Source: Crotophaga sulcirostris (lineage: Eukaryota; Chordata; Aves; Cuculiformes; Crotophagidae). From it: a DNA stretch of 64,000 nucleotides. The stretch lies in contig VYZB01000056.1 in the NCBI GenBank assembly GCA_013397455.1, positions 2,823,782 through 2,887,781 of the forward strand, given 5' to 3'. Below are positions 10,942 through 21,768 of this stretch, piece after piece; position 1 is the stretch's first letter; the number at the start of each line of letters is the position of its first letter. The position numbers and the translations under genes are program-made. The notes under the pieces are model-generated. The model was not told the DNA's origin. It made no database searches and was given only the letters and a program-made list of their open reading frames with translations.

Positions 10942-11053
10942 AGGGTGGATGGAGCTCTGAGCAACCTGATTGAAGGTGTCCCTGCTCACTGCAGGGAGGT
11001 TGGATGAGATGACCTTTGCGGTCCCTTCCAACCCAAAACATTCTAGGATTCTC
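10942..11053 (+). mobile_element. Short CR1 LINE 3'-end fragment
   Basis: Recognised by GGTGGATGGAGCTCTGAGC, CAACCTGATTGAAGGTGTCC and the terminus TCCCTTCCAACCCAAAACAT, TCTAGGATTCT. It lacks part of the middle of the 3' untranslated region compared with other copies. A possible acceptor lies 25 bases beyond its end. Confidence 0.9.
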
Positions 11054-11078
11054 CTTGCAACCTGTTTCCCATGCTCAG

Positions 11079-11097
11079 ATTTACAGGGCTGACTTAG
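11079..11097 (+). other. Possible 19-nt microexon
   Basis: An acceptor (CTGTTTCCCATGCTCAG ending at 11078) and a strong donor (CTTAG|GTAAGA at 11098) enclose only 19 bases. It sits immediately downstream of the CR1 end at 11053. The sites are good, but the spacing makes productive splicing unusual. Low confidence. Confidence 0.12.
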
Positions 11098-12785
11098 GTA
11101 AGAGATCTGAATTTCTGTGTCAAGAGGTGAGTTGGGTCTATTAGTGCTCCTCTGAATTATAATAAAAGGAAGTCTTTAAACAGTTTATAATCTGGAATTC
11201 CTAAAAGACTAAAACATACCTATTGCTTCTTATATCTGCATTAGGGAAGAGCAGCTTTGGCCTTTGTATTCTCTGCTGAACTCAGCTGTGGCTTTATGGA
11301 AATAAAGAAATGCAGTGAACACCTCAAGCTGTGAGTGTCGGGCTGGGAAATGTGACGCCTCTTGGGGCCTGGTCTGAGAAGTGGAATGAGAGCAAGTGTG
11401 AAGAAGCAGTTTGGATGCTGCCTGTGTTTGGGAGCCAGGTACTTGGTGGTCTCTTGGGGGTGGTGGTGGCACTCTGGACTTCTGGAGATTCTGACCATCT
11501 TCAGATCAGAGCTGGCACTGTTGTGGATGTGACTGGTTAACCTTGCCATGGGCATTGCTGGGGTTTGAGCTGAGAGGTTTTTCTGTGTGACTGAAGAAGT
11601 GGGAAATGAAGGGGGGTGCCCTGATCACAGGCTTTATAGGGTACCTAAGACCTGCAGGGCAAGCACCGTGAAGCGTGGGAAGCACTCTCTGCTGCTCAAC
11701 CCAGGCTGGTTTGTCAGACCAGGACCAGTTCCTGCCTGGTTTGCAGGAGGAACCCCACTTGCTGGTCATGGCATTGATGCTGGTGGTGCTGGCTGGCAGG
11801 CACAGGGGCGTCACACCAGGGCCCCCTCCTTGGCTCAAAAGTACAGGTAGGCTGTAAGTTACTGAACCGTGGGAGGGGTTTATGAGCCAGACATGCAAGA
11901 ATGGTCCAAAGTTAGAGAAAATGTATTTATTACAACACTTTTCATGGGCAAGTTATCATTTTGTCAAACTTTATTAGAGAAAGTAATTAATGGGCTGTAA
12001 AAGGTGCTAGTGCGTAGCCAGTAAAAGAGCTAGTCCTGTGCAAATTGGCAGTTCATAGATTTATGGTTCCTTCTTTCCCCATTTATTAATATGGAGAATG
12101 CACATGAAGTATATTATGTGCATGGGCTGGTGAGCCCTTGTGTTTCTTGTGCTCCTGTGGCCTGGCCGCAGTGAGGGTGGGGGTGGCGGGGGCTGCTGGG
12201 TTGTGATGGCCTTTTCCTCTCTCCCTGTCATCCCCCTGGGTGGTGATGTCTCTGCATGGTGAGCAGTGCTGAGGATGAGTGGTTATTAAACACATCGTGC
12301 TTGTCGTGGGTGCGCTGCAGCCCCTGCCCTGCAACGAGGGCTGCTGTGGCATGAGAGGTGCTCATTGTGTGGAGCTGGAGTGGGGCAAGAGGTGCACGTC
12401 CCAGGGAAAGGGAGATGTGCTGCATTACCAAGGAGCATGAGGTAGAAGCCATCGCTGTGCTCCTGAGGGTGATCTGAGCCTGTGCCAGGCAGAGGGGCTG
12501 GTGGCACCTCCTGCAACAGGCTCTGCCTGCAGCCACCACAGAGCTGCTGATGGCAAGCAACATGTGGTGGCGAGTGGGAACTCAACTGCAAACCACTGGC
12601 TGGGCTGTGTCAGAGTTCTGGACACTGAGATGCACGTGCTGGTTACACAGGACTGTGTGTTGGTGCTCCTGGTCTCGCTATTGCAGGGTTGCTTGGGAGA
12701 TGATTTAGTTTAATGCCAGGGTAAAAGGAACCGATTGTTCAAAGTGAAGTTCTGACAGAGCACCTTTGGGGACTTCACAGCCAGA
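11098..12785. other. Non-coding, with an AT-rich CNE-like block at 11890-12120
   Basis: Most of this interval is GC-moderate with chance frames. The block 11890-12120 stands out. It is AT-rich with AATGTATTTATTAC, AAAGTAATTAATGGGC and CATTTATTAATATGG, and it has no long frame. It resembles a developmental enhancer or CNE. Confidence 0.35.
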
Positions 12786-13158
12786 CTTGAGAGGTGGACC
12801 TGTGTGAACCTCATGGAGTTCAACAAGGCCAAGTGTAAGGTCCTGCACCTGGGTCGGGGCATTCCTAAGCACAAATCCAGGCTGGGAAGAGAATGGAATG
12901 AGCAGCCCTGAGTTCAGGGTGCGGGTGGATGAGAAGCTCAACATGAGCCAGCAATGTGTGGGTGCGATCCAGAGAGCCAACGGTGTCCTGGGCTGCACCC
13001 AGAGCAGTGGGACCAGTAGGGGAGGGAGGGGATTCTGCCCCTCTGCTCCGCCTGGAGCCCCGTGTCCAGTTCTGGAGTCCTCAGCCCAGGAAGGACCTGG
13101 AGCTGTTGGAGTGAATCCAGAGGAGGCCATGGAGATGATCCAAGGTCTGGTGCTGTCC
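12786..13158 (+). mobile_element. CR1 LINE internal ORF2 fragment
   Basis: This copy comes from inside ORF2 rather than the 3' end. Recognisable blocks in order are GAGTTCAACAAGGCCAAGTG, AAGGTCCTGCACCTGGGTCG, GATGAGAAGCTCAACATGAG, and the CGTGTCCAGTTCTGG segment. These correspond to the reverse-transcriptase C-terminal region, with residues like FNKAKCKVLHLG and [10 protein letters not shown]. It is frameshifted and has no 3' untranslated region. The long frame on the opposite strand (12705-13229) is a shadow of this element. Confidence 0.9.
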
Positions 13159-16100
13159 TGTGTGGAATGGTTGTTGTTGCGTCTGGCTTGATGCTGTTGG
13201 CAAATCCTTAAGGGTGTTCTTGCATTCATGATCTGGGTGTATTCAAAAGAGCTACAACGGCAAAGCTAAACTCTTTTGCTTCATATTACTGGTGAAGATG
13301 CTCATTATAGATAAGCAGCAGGCAGACTCAGTGCCCCACTGTCCTCTTGCTGAGCAGTTAGGGCAGAAGATTTGGCAGCTTTCAAGAACTGAAGAAAATG
13401 GTGGAAGCTAATGTAATTTCCCCAATTATTTCACCTTTTGAATGGTAGGTCAGGATTCTGGAATATCAATTTCTAGATACCTGCTTCTCAGTGTTTACTA
13501 GCGGGCTCCTTGCCTTATCTGCAGGCAGCACAACCCCTGCATTAGCAGTGGTGATGCCTGTCCTCTCCGCACGGCTCTGCTGCCCTGGGTGGGATGAGCT
13601 CTGGGAGAAAGTACGGTGCTGATGCAAGGAAACAGGAAGCAAACTGCTGTGCCAGGCTTATTTGAAAGAGAAATCCTTAGATGCTTTAAGGAATCCCCTG
13701 ATACTTATTTGCCAGTCAAATGGGGTAAACTATCTGGGCCAGTTACTGAAATGGGTAAAACAACAGCTAAGCATGCTTTTACTTGCACAGTGAGTGTGGA
13801 AAATATGATTTTAGTGTTTAGGGGTAGTAAATATCAGACATGCACATGCAGATCTGAGCAAATGGAGAATTCTCTTCCTGCATTGTGGCACCCTGAGGGG
13901 TATTTGGTAGGTCCTGGATCTGCCCTCTCAGCTTGGCTGCCTTCATTGCCCTGCCTTGCTTGCCTATTTGCACCTCTGTGCCAGGATGGTTTGTAGAGAT
14001 GAGCAAGGGCAAGCCCCTGGCTGCAGTGGAGTGAAGATGGCTGGTGGTGGGCACAGCTCTACTATACTCTGCTGTGGGTGTCCTCCCTCTCTGAGCCCCC
14101 CACGATTGCTGCAGGGTTGGTCCCAGGTGGGCAGCACAGCAGCACTGAGCTGTGCTTGGCCAACCCCTGCCTGCCAACGGGGATGTTTGCTCACTGGCCT
14201 TTGCCCACCACTTGGCATGTGTCACTGCATGAGACAGCACCTGTAGGACACAAGCTGCTGTTCATCAGCATCTCTTCACACAGATGAGCACCAGAGATGC
14301 TCCTTGTCTGTTCTGGGAAAAGAGAACTAATATGGGGAGTGTAGGATGCAGCCTCACTGAGGTGAGTTCCATGTCCTCGCGAAGGGGCCAAGCCTTGCTG
14401 GCTGATGTACCAGGACGCTCGGGATGTGTGCTGCTCCAGACCCTTGGGCTGCAACCATTCACCTCTGTGCTTGGGGAAATTCTGGCCAGGGAGTTCAAGT
14501 TGGGCCACAGCAGCTGCTGCGCGTGCGAGCCAGGCTGGTGGTCTCGGTGCCAGCTCTTCCCAGGGTGGCTGCCGCACAGGGGCCAGCGAGGTGGTTTCTA
14601 TTCTGTGCTCTTGGCCCAGCCAGAGCCTCTGCCTGGACCTCTTCTTCCCCTGTGGCTGACTCTCTGCCAGCCAAAGGTCCCTTTCTCCTTGGCCTGATCT
14701 GCTCCTGTCCCAGCTCTGTGCCTGGTGTCTTGTTTTCTCCTGGGGATTACGTTAATACCATTGATTGGTTTGTTTTAAATAGCTCGGGCTGCTGGGTCAT
14801 TATTACTAGATGCTGATGCATAATTTATTGATAGAAATATTGGCTGCCTGGTAGAGGGGCATTGACTTCCACCTCTTAACCCTTCACCTCTTGTTGTTGC
14901 TGTGGTCTTGGAACACCCAGCTTTTTCCAGGCTGTAGAGGGTGGTGTTATTTTCCACAAGGTCTCCCCTTTTCCCCCTTTGGAAGCGCAGACAGGCAGGT
15001 CTATGTTAGTGACTGCCTTAACAACCAGGAGAAAACAGTGTGGTTAAGTGGCTGGGTTGAAAGCAGAGCACGTGTTATGCCTGTGACTGGCACTGGTTTA
15101 TACTGGTTTTGTGACTCTCCATGCCTCGACTACCTTAGTTTGGGATACCTGGGGGGTTTGCTCTCAGAACTGTGCTGGGAAAAGTGACTTTGCTTGTTGT
15201 GAGCCTTGGCCAGAGGAGAGTGGGATGGTGCTGCTTCCCTCTGGGAAGCCGAGCCCAGCTGCTCCTGCTGCTGAGGATGCTGCCAGCCCGTACACAGCAG
15301 GGACACAGCCCTGTCTCCAGCCTGGAGCTGGCAGTTTGCAGGAAACCTATTGGCACAGGTCAGGCTGCTGGCAGAGAGATGAGTGCTGCGTTAGGGAGCT
15401 GTTGGCCAGGCTCGAGGAGCGCCTGATGTTTAAAAGATCAGAAACATGAAACCAGAACTAGCCAGTGAAAACAAGGGATTTTGCTCGGGCTCCACAATTG
15501 CTGCCTGCTGCTCTGCTTCTGCTATTATCGCACTTCCTACGGTGCCAGGAGCTAATCCAGGCTTCCCTCTGCGCTGGACTCCGAGCTGCACGGAGCTGCT
15601 GAGCCCGTGGCCGACGTTTCACTTGCTGGCAGGGCCCTTGCCCTGAGGACCCAGGACAGGCTGCTCGGTCACGTCAGAGGAGACGTTTGCCAAGGCAGTG
15701 CTGTTCCATCCCCCGTGGACCAGCAGCAGAGGAGGAGGTCTCGGCACACCTCACGGACAGGCTTTTGCGTTCCCATACCGAACCCCAGCCACAGTGGCTC
15801 TGCAGTCGTGGGCCCCTGCAGATGTGGCAGGGGAGCCACATGAGTTCCTCAGGAGAAACCTGAGGGACAGGCACGTGTCTGGAATCTCTTTGGGACTTGA
15901 CGTCTCCTGCTAACAGCTCCTAGCCCTGAAACCTCTCTCTGAGGTCGACTTGGCTTTCAAATCAGACAAGCTGATTATATGGAGTTGCTTTATATGAATT
16001 ATTTGTAGAACAATCCAAGATCAAGGTATTTTTATTTTCTAGAAGTCTGTTTTCCTGGAGACACAGAAGTGCAAGTTTTCATGCTGTCTGTCTGTGCTAG

Positions 16101-18529
16101 GGATCACCTACCTAACCCTGTAAAGAGGAAGAATAAACCTGGACGTTAAACTCACTCCAATCAGGGAGTCCACTGGCTGCTGCCTTGTTCCTGGGTGAAA
16201 GAGTGGTGTCCTGGTGTCCTCACCTGCCTTTGGCAGTGGGAGCACCATGTGGGGAATGTCCCTCAAGTAGGATTGGGCCTCTAGATTGTACCTGCAGTTT
16301 TTTTCATTGAACTCATGTGGAAGAGACCTCCTGAACCAAGACCAAACTAAGACCAAACACAGACTGCAGGGTGTTGGTTTGCTCACTCCTGGTATATGGT
16401 CCTGCCTTCGCATTTAGATCAGCTGTGAGCCCAAGTGCTTTCCCGTGGCCAACCCTCTGCTGTGACTGAAGCCCCTCTAAGCCGATGCTTGTGTCCTGGC
16501 AGGAACCAGGAAGCGCCGCGGTTCCTGCTTCAGTCTGTGGACACGAGGAGAGGAGCAGCTACTTTCTCTGCAGGACATGGTCAAATGTCTTTCATCTTGC
16601 CTTATCCTGGTTTTCTTTGCAGTGCTGGCATTCATGCAGTTTCTAATTTCCATGTCCTTTGCTTCTGCTGCCAGCATGGCAAGAATCTTGCAGGCACCTC
16701 TCCAAGCACGTCCTTCGTCTTGCCTCATCTTGTGTTGATCAATAGGCTGCTCGGGGTGTGCTGTGAGCTGTAGCCTTGCTGCTGTCAGTGGAGACCCACC
16801 CATGCCCACCCTCTGCAGTGGAAGGAAGGCAACCAGATGTTCCTCATGGGCTCAAGAGACAGGAACATGGAAACAAAGCTTGGCCAGCGTTCATGTCTCA
16901 TACTGCTGGTGTGCGCTTCTGGGCCAAGGAATGCTGCTAAAGCACAGCATGATTAAGGGCCTTACAACACTATTGTGCTAGGACTTCACTAAGCAGGCCT
17001 GGAGTAATCCTCTTGTGGCTTCAGTGAGAAGTGTACGTACGTCTTCTACACCAGACTTTGGCTGTTGACTGAGACACACATGTTGACGAGATGCAAGGGT
17101 ATCACAGCCCAGGTCTGAATGCTTTCAGAGCTTCCTCTGAAGACCCTTGGTACCCTGGTGTGCTAAGAAAATACTCCAGGACAGGCTGTTTGCATGGTGT
17201 CTGGTGCTCGCAGCTGGAAGAACGGAAGGAGGATATGAAAATGAGTAATTATCTTTAAAAGTTATCCAGATGTACTTGCTGGCCTTTCTTTTGGTACCCC
17301 GAACGGGTTTCCGTCTTCCTTGCTGTAGGTTCTTAATCTTGGAGAAAATGGATTTTTGGAGGGTGAGGGAGGGAGAAATCAATGAACTCAGATGCTAATT
17401 TCACAACTGGAAACATGTTAAATATGTCTCATTTAAATGGCAGAGCAGCAGCTGCCCCATTTCTCTTGGTGTGTTTGGTGCTGCTGGTGATAAAGCTTTG
17501 CAGCACAGCAGTGGAGAGCATCAGCAGGGACCTGAGAGGGGCAGGGCATCACCCCTTCCCTGGGTTGGTTTTCTGGCTGGAGCACGCTGATATCCTGGCT
17601 CTGCTCCCTGTTTATGAAAGAAAGAGTCAAGTTTTTTTTTGCTTTTCAAATTGTTCCCAATCCCCAGGAAAGTTATTTTTAAGCCTTTCCAAGGTTTTTA
17701 ATTAGTAGGTTTGTTAGAGCTGGTTTAGGCTCCCCTCCCTCCCCTTGGAGAGAGGGGACAGTGCTGTCCTTGAGCTGTGCCTGGGTGGGAGGATGCTCAG
17801 AGGGTGGTCTCTGGCCCCTGGGCAGCAGAGCTGTGGGGTTATCAGCCAGGCTGGCTGCGGATGGAGGGTGATCCATCCCTCTGCTGAACTGAGGTGGGAG
17901 AGACACTTACCCTGCAGTGCTGCCCCTGCCCCTGTATCTGGCAGGTTTTAGTGCATGAGGGGGCTTCTTCGGGGGCAGCAGAAGTAGTTTGTGTGAAGGA
18001 TGACTATTCTAGGTTGGGGGTTGCTGCCAATTGCTACCTCTGTTTTTTGTGTCTGTGTGTGTCTTCCTGCAGAAATGGCCCAGGAGGGAGTGAGTTTCGG
18101 CTTTTCACCTGTCCCCACTTAAACCTCTCAGCCAGCTTTCCAGCTCGGTGTCAGACGAGGGGCTCCTTTAGCACACGGCGTTCACTTGCAGTGAAGCCTC
18201 TGGCAGCTGTTTTCTTTGGATGCGTTCCCTAGATCAAGAGTCAGCACATGCTCACCACGAGACCTATTTGGTAACGGGTTGAAAACAGATAGTCTTAGAC
18301 TAGTTTGGTTTGCATGAGGACTGACTCAGGTCCAGTTTGTGTTTGAATACCACTTTGGAACTGAAGTCTGCATTAGGTTCAGTCTTGTAGCTCCTGGTCA
18401 GACAGTTGTCACATGAACATGGATGTGCACCTATTTGATTGCCTGTTGTCTGCAGACAGATGACCCTTGCACCATGAATGGCAAGGGAGGAGAAATGGAA
18501 GTAATTTAGTCATTGGTAGAAATGGACAG
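13159..18529. other. Non-coding stretch with one candidate exon
   Basis: About 5.4 kb without a recognised repeat. A GC- and CpG-richer patch at 15500-15830 has many chance frames. The block 15955-16060 is AT-rich and CNE-like (ACAATCCAAGATCAAGG). The frame at 13616-13996 has a protein-like amino-acid mix but no recognisable motif. The candidate exon at 14284-14361 is listed separately. Confidence 0.45.
14284..14361 (+). other. Candidate exon (78 nt, 26 codons) opening with ATG
   Basis: An acceptor (CATCTCTTCACACAG, ending at 14283) is followed directly by ATG. A strong donor, CTGAG|GTGAGT, starts at 14362. The 78 bases are a whole number of codons and are open (MSTRDAPCLFWEKR...). The peptide is not recognised. 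The pyrimidine tract is only moderate. This may be chance. Confidence 0.2.
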
Positions 18530-18690
18530 ATCCTGCACCAGGGTCAGGGCAATCCCAAGCACAAATACAGGCTGGGTGCAGAATAGATTCAGAGCAACCC
18601 TGAGGAGAAGGACTAAAGGGAGCTACAGGAAAGCTGGAGAAGGGACTTTTTACAAAATATACAGTGACAGGACAAGGGATAACAGGCTGA
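18530..18690 (+). mobile_element. CR1 LINE fragment with internal deletion
   Basis: The left half is ORF2 (GGTCAGGGCAATCCCAAGC, ACAAATACAGGCTGGG, CCCTGAGGAGAAGGACT). The right half jumps to a region nearer the 3' end (GGAGCTACAGGAAAGCTGG, GGGACTTTTTACAAAATAT, GTGACAGGACAAGGG). The junction after GAAGGACT shows that several hundred bases of the element were lost. Confidence 0.9.
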
Positions 18691-19329
18691 GCTCTGTCTC
18701 ACCCATTTGGGACCTGGACCTTGGTGTGAAGCGACGTAGTGATGCTGTTTCAAAGGCCCTTCTCTTCCTTGTGCTACTCAGATGTAAATTCATTTTTGCT
18801 GTGGTTGTCTGAACACTGTGACTGCCAGTTAAATCAATTGAGACAAATCCCCTTTTATCTTAAGGAAGAGCTGAGCCTGGGCTGGATGTAAAGTGGAGGA
18901 AAAGAGAGGTTCTGCCAGATGGGTTCTCACACCCCCAGCCCACACTGTGCGCTGGCTGGGAAGGTTAGGATGGAGATGCTCTGCTGCCTGCTGGCTCTGC
19001 CTGCTCTGTACCACAGAGCAATTCTTGGGTCTCTGTCCTCTGGAAATGCAGCTGCAAATCGCTGGGCACGCATCTAAATCCATGTGCAGGAATCACTCAG
19101 AGAAAATCCAGCTCCAGGAGTTGCTTTACAAAAAGGAAAAAGATTTGTGCCTAAACACCCACGCAACATTTTGTGCATTCAGCAACTCTGATAGCAGAGG
19201 ATTGGACACCCCATCCACACAGTGCTGCAGCTCAACCGGGCTGCCAGGGATTTGCAGGTGCTTAAAAGCAGGAATCAACTGCTCCTGTACCAGCAGAGAT
19301 ACAGTTTGGAACTGAATGCATGTTGTCCT
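18691..19329. other. Non-coding; nothing recognised
   Basis: GC-moderate sequence with overlapping chance frames on both strands (18829-19315). No repeat family or protein motif is seen. Confidence 0.4.
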
Positions 19330-19790
19330 TACTGTATGCTATTCCTATGGAAGAATAATCCATAAATCAAGATATTACAAGGCTATTTAGTGATTCTTCA
19401 ACTGTTATACATGTGCCAACAACAAATAAAAGAAGCATTTGATAGCATTAGTCCACGTGCCAGGAAATCCTCCCGATTCCTTTCCTTACCTAAAAGGGGA
19501 GACCTAGGGCTATTTGGATTAGCGTGCTGTGTTGCGATGCTCCTGCACAGGCAGTGTGTTCTGCCAGAGCACTGCCAAGAATTTGCTTGTCACAAAGATG
19601 TGTAATGTGATTGCAGTGGAAAATAACGTGCAAATGTTTAGCTGCCTCTCTTTTTCTAGAGGGGAAGAGATCTTGATTAAATGGTAATTAAGAGTGTTTT
19701 GGACAACACGAGGCAGTCTCTCTCCCAGGTGCTTAATAAGTGCCAAGACTGTTGAGTGAAGTGTTTATTTAGCATAGTAATTGGAGGCAG
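19330..19790. other. AT-rich CNE-like block
   Basis: Features include AATCCATAAATCAAGATATT, an E-box CACGTG at 19454-19459, GGTAATTAAGAG, GTGCTTAATAAGTGCC (a near-inverted repeat) and TAGTAATTGGAGG. The density of TAAT/ATTA words and the base composition contrast with the GC-rich flanks. This looks like a conserved non-coding element; the call is from composition only. Confidence 0.35.
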
Positions 19791-20227
19791 TTATTGCCAG
19801 GCTCAACAGAACCAGTGTTTTGTGTAACCTTGGGTAGCGGGTGCTGTGTGCTCTGCCCCATCGAGGACAATGCACGGGGCAGAAAAGCCTCCTGCCTGCT
19901 GCATTGCTGCTGCTTCTCTGAAGTGCAGTGGTGGGCGAAGCTGAATCCCCTCAGCCAGGTCCTGACATTTCTCCATCACCCACTGCTCCTGGATGGACCA
20001 TCCCCTCCGAGCAGGAGACCCAGGCCACAAGTTACTGTGCTTCATGGGTCTGACTCCAGTCCCTGCCAAACTGCAATGCCAGCACAGACACTGCTAGGAC
20101 AGGTACCGGGTGGAGGTTTTTCTGTAGCACCAGAGTTAAAGGGTGGAGAAGGCAGCTTGTCTTGGATTGCTGGTATTTTTTTCAAAGATGCTGTTTGCAT
20201 TGATAGATTTTCAGATGATGCTCTAGC

Positions 20228-20240
20228 AAAAAAAAAAAAA
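20228..20240. repeat. A13 homopolymer
   Basis: A run of 13 A residues. No truncated retro-sequence or target-site duplication is seen next to it, so it is treated as a simple repeat. Confidence 0.95.
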
Positions 20241-20523
20241 TCAATGTCCCAGTGATTGTACCAGGAAGGGCAGTCGATGGTGAAAAAGCTGCAGCAGGCG
20301 TATTGGGAAATGGATTTTTTTTCTGCCCTCCAGACATTAACTTGAAATTCTTTGAAATGAGGAGAAAACAATCTGTGTCAGAAATGAAAAATTAAGGAGG
20401 TTAATGTGGTGCTTTTTCCACTTTTAATTTCTTTGAATTCCAGGATGTCCTTGGAAGCTGGTGGGGTGGGAGAGCTCCATTCCTGAGCCTTGCTCTGCCT
20501 GCTCCTGCTGCTCCTCTGGGCAG

Positions 20524-20572
20524 GACCTCTGTGTGTTCAACGTGGCCACGTCGCCAGCAGCAGGGCCAGGAG
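20524..20572 (+). other. Candidate exon (49 nt) with strong splice signals
   Basis: A long pyrimidine-rich acceptor (TGCTCCTGCTGCTCCTCTGG then CAG, ending at 20523) and a strong donor, CCAGGAG|GTGAGTG, flank 49 bases. The segment is open in the frame beginning at its first base (DLCVFNVATSPAAGPG). It retains two CpGs. The peptide is not recognised. The acceptor is one of the best on the plus strand. Confidence 0.28.
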
Positions 20573-20857
20573 GTGAGTGATGCCCAGGAAAGCTGCTGCC
20601 CTCATGGTTGTGCAAGACTCATTTTGCTGGGTGTGCTAAGAGCAGACAGGGAGGACACGTTGCAGGGTGAGCTTGCTCTGAGTGTTGCAATAGCTGGATG
20701 TCTTTAGAGATCAGCTGCCTGACTTGGGTCGTTTGCTCAACAGCATTAATGAGCAATAATTTTCTGTCTCTGAGGAGGAAGGTGGTGTAAAGTGTTTGGG
20801 CAGGGAAGTGTTTCCTGTACCTGAGGTGCTCCCTGTATTCTGTGAGGCCACATGCCG

Positions 20858-20893
20858 GTGTGCACACACGTGTGCACGTACACACACGCACGT
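20858..20893. repeat. Alternating purine-pyrimidine tract, 36 bp (Z-DNA candidate)
   Basis: From 20858 to 20893 every base alternates strictly between purine and pyrimidine. The mix is GTGTGCACACACGTGTGCAC followed by GTACACACACGCACGT, i.e. CA/TG steps with several CG steps. Such tracts are known to favour the left-handed Z conformation. It is also partly self-complementary. Confidence 0.85.
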
Positions 20894-21440
20894 CCCTGCT
20901 CCCGTGCAGGCAGCTCCTGCTCAGGGTTCTGGGAGGGCAAAGCCGAGCAGGAGATTTCATGCTGTTGTTTTTCTACTTGGGGTAATTGTCTGCGCTTCAG
21001 CCTTTCTAAACAAAATGCTTCTTTCTTTCCTGTGGGGACCACTTTTCCCAGTCCCTTGGGTGGTCTCTTTATGCAGGTTTTTATCCACTCTGTGGTAGGC
21101 TATAGGCAGCTCTCCAGAGAGCCAGAAAACCCTCTGGTTGCTTTACCCTATTGCAGAGGGGAAAAGCGAACACCCAGAGTCTTGGGTTTGGGAAATTAAA
21201 AAGCAGGATGAACATTAAAAAGGAACGTAAATAACAGGGGCCTTTTCATCCTCACTGAGCCATGGAGGAGTTGATTTCTCCATGCCTGCAGAGGCAGTTT
21301 GTGAGAGTCCCCTTCTCCTTGAGCCACCGCAGCCTGCTGAGCCCTGCTGAGGCCGGGTGGATGCAAACATGCTCTCCCTGCAGAATGAGTGCCCTGTTCC
21401 AGGCTTGCCAACGGCTCCCACCACCTCCAAGGAGGGTACT
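20894..21440. other. Non-coding; nothing recognised
   Basis: GC-moderate DNA leading into a CR1 fragment. Frames at 20746-21199 and 21196-21530 overlap on both strands and carry no motif. Confidence 0.4.
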
Positions 21441-21542
21441 TGAGCACCCTGATCCAGTGGGAGATGTCTCTGCACGTGGCAGGGAGGTTGGAACTGGATG
21501 GACTTTAAAGTCCCTTCCAACATAAACCATTCTATGGTTCTA
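21441..21542 (+). mobile_element. CR1 LINE 3'-end fragment
   Basis: Contains TGAGCACCCTGATCCAGTGG, GAGATGTCTCTGCACGTGGC, AGGGAGGTTGGAACTGGATG and the terminus TCCCTTCCAACATAAACCAT, TCTATGGTTCT. About 100 bases of the 3' untranslated region remain. It lies 150 bp from the GATA palindrome. Confidence 0.93.
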
Positions 21543-21690
21543 CTTTCTGCTTCCCGGAGCCGTTTGTAGATGCTCCACTACCAGTCTCTCTGGAGACATG
21601 GGCTGTAAAATTCCTTGGGTGCTGCTTTGGGAAGGGACCATGCAAAGCAGGCAGCCTGCTCAGGGAATGCTGCCTCTTTTGCTGGCCATG

Positions 21691-21768
21691 CATTATCTGC
21701 CAGCAGATAATGATTCCTTCAAACGCGTTTCTCATTTGAAATAATTGCACTGGGCGCGGTGTGAGTCA
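21691..21768. promoter_or_regulatory. Perfect double-GATA palindrome with NF-E2/AP-1 site: putative enhancer core
   Basis: The bases 21691-21712 form a perfect inverted repeat, CATTATCTGC-CA-GCAGATAATG, with 10 bp arms and a 2 bp centre. Each arm carries a consensus GATA-factor site (AGATAA / TTATCT). The sequence TGAGTCAGC at 21762-21770 is an AP-1/NF-E2 core. GATA plus NF-E2 sites within about 60 bp is the classical composition of erythroid-megakaryocytic hypersensitive sites. The inverted repeat and the motifs are seen directly; enhancer function is inference. A CpG-containing GGGCGCGG lies between them. Confidence 0.45.

Noticed and set aside
12705..13229. 174-codon minus-strand frame
   Set aside because: It is the antisense shadow of the CR1 ORF2 fragment at 12786-13158.
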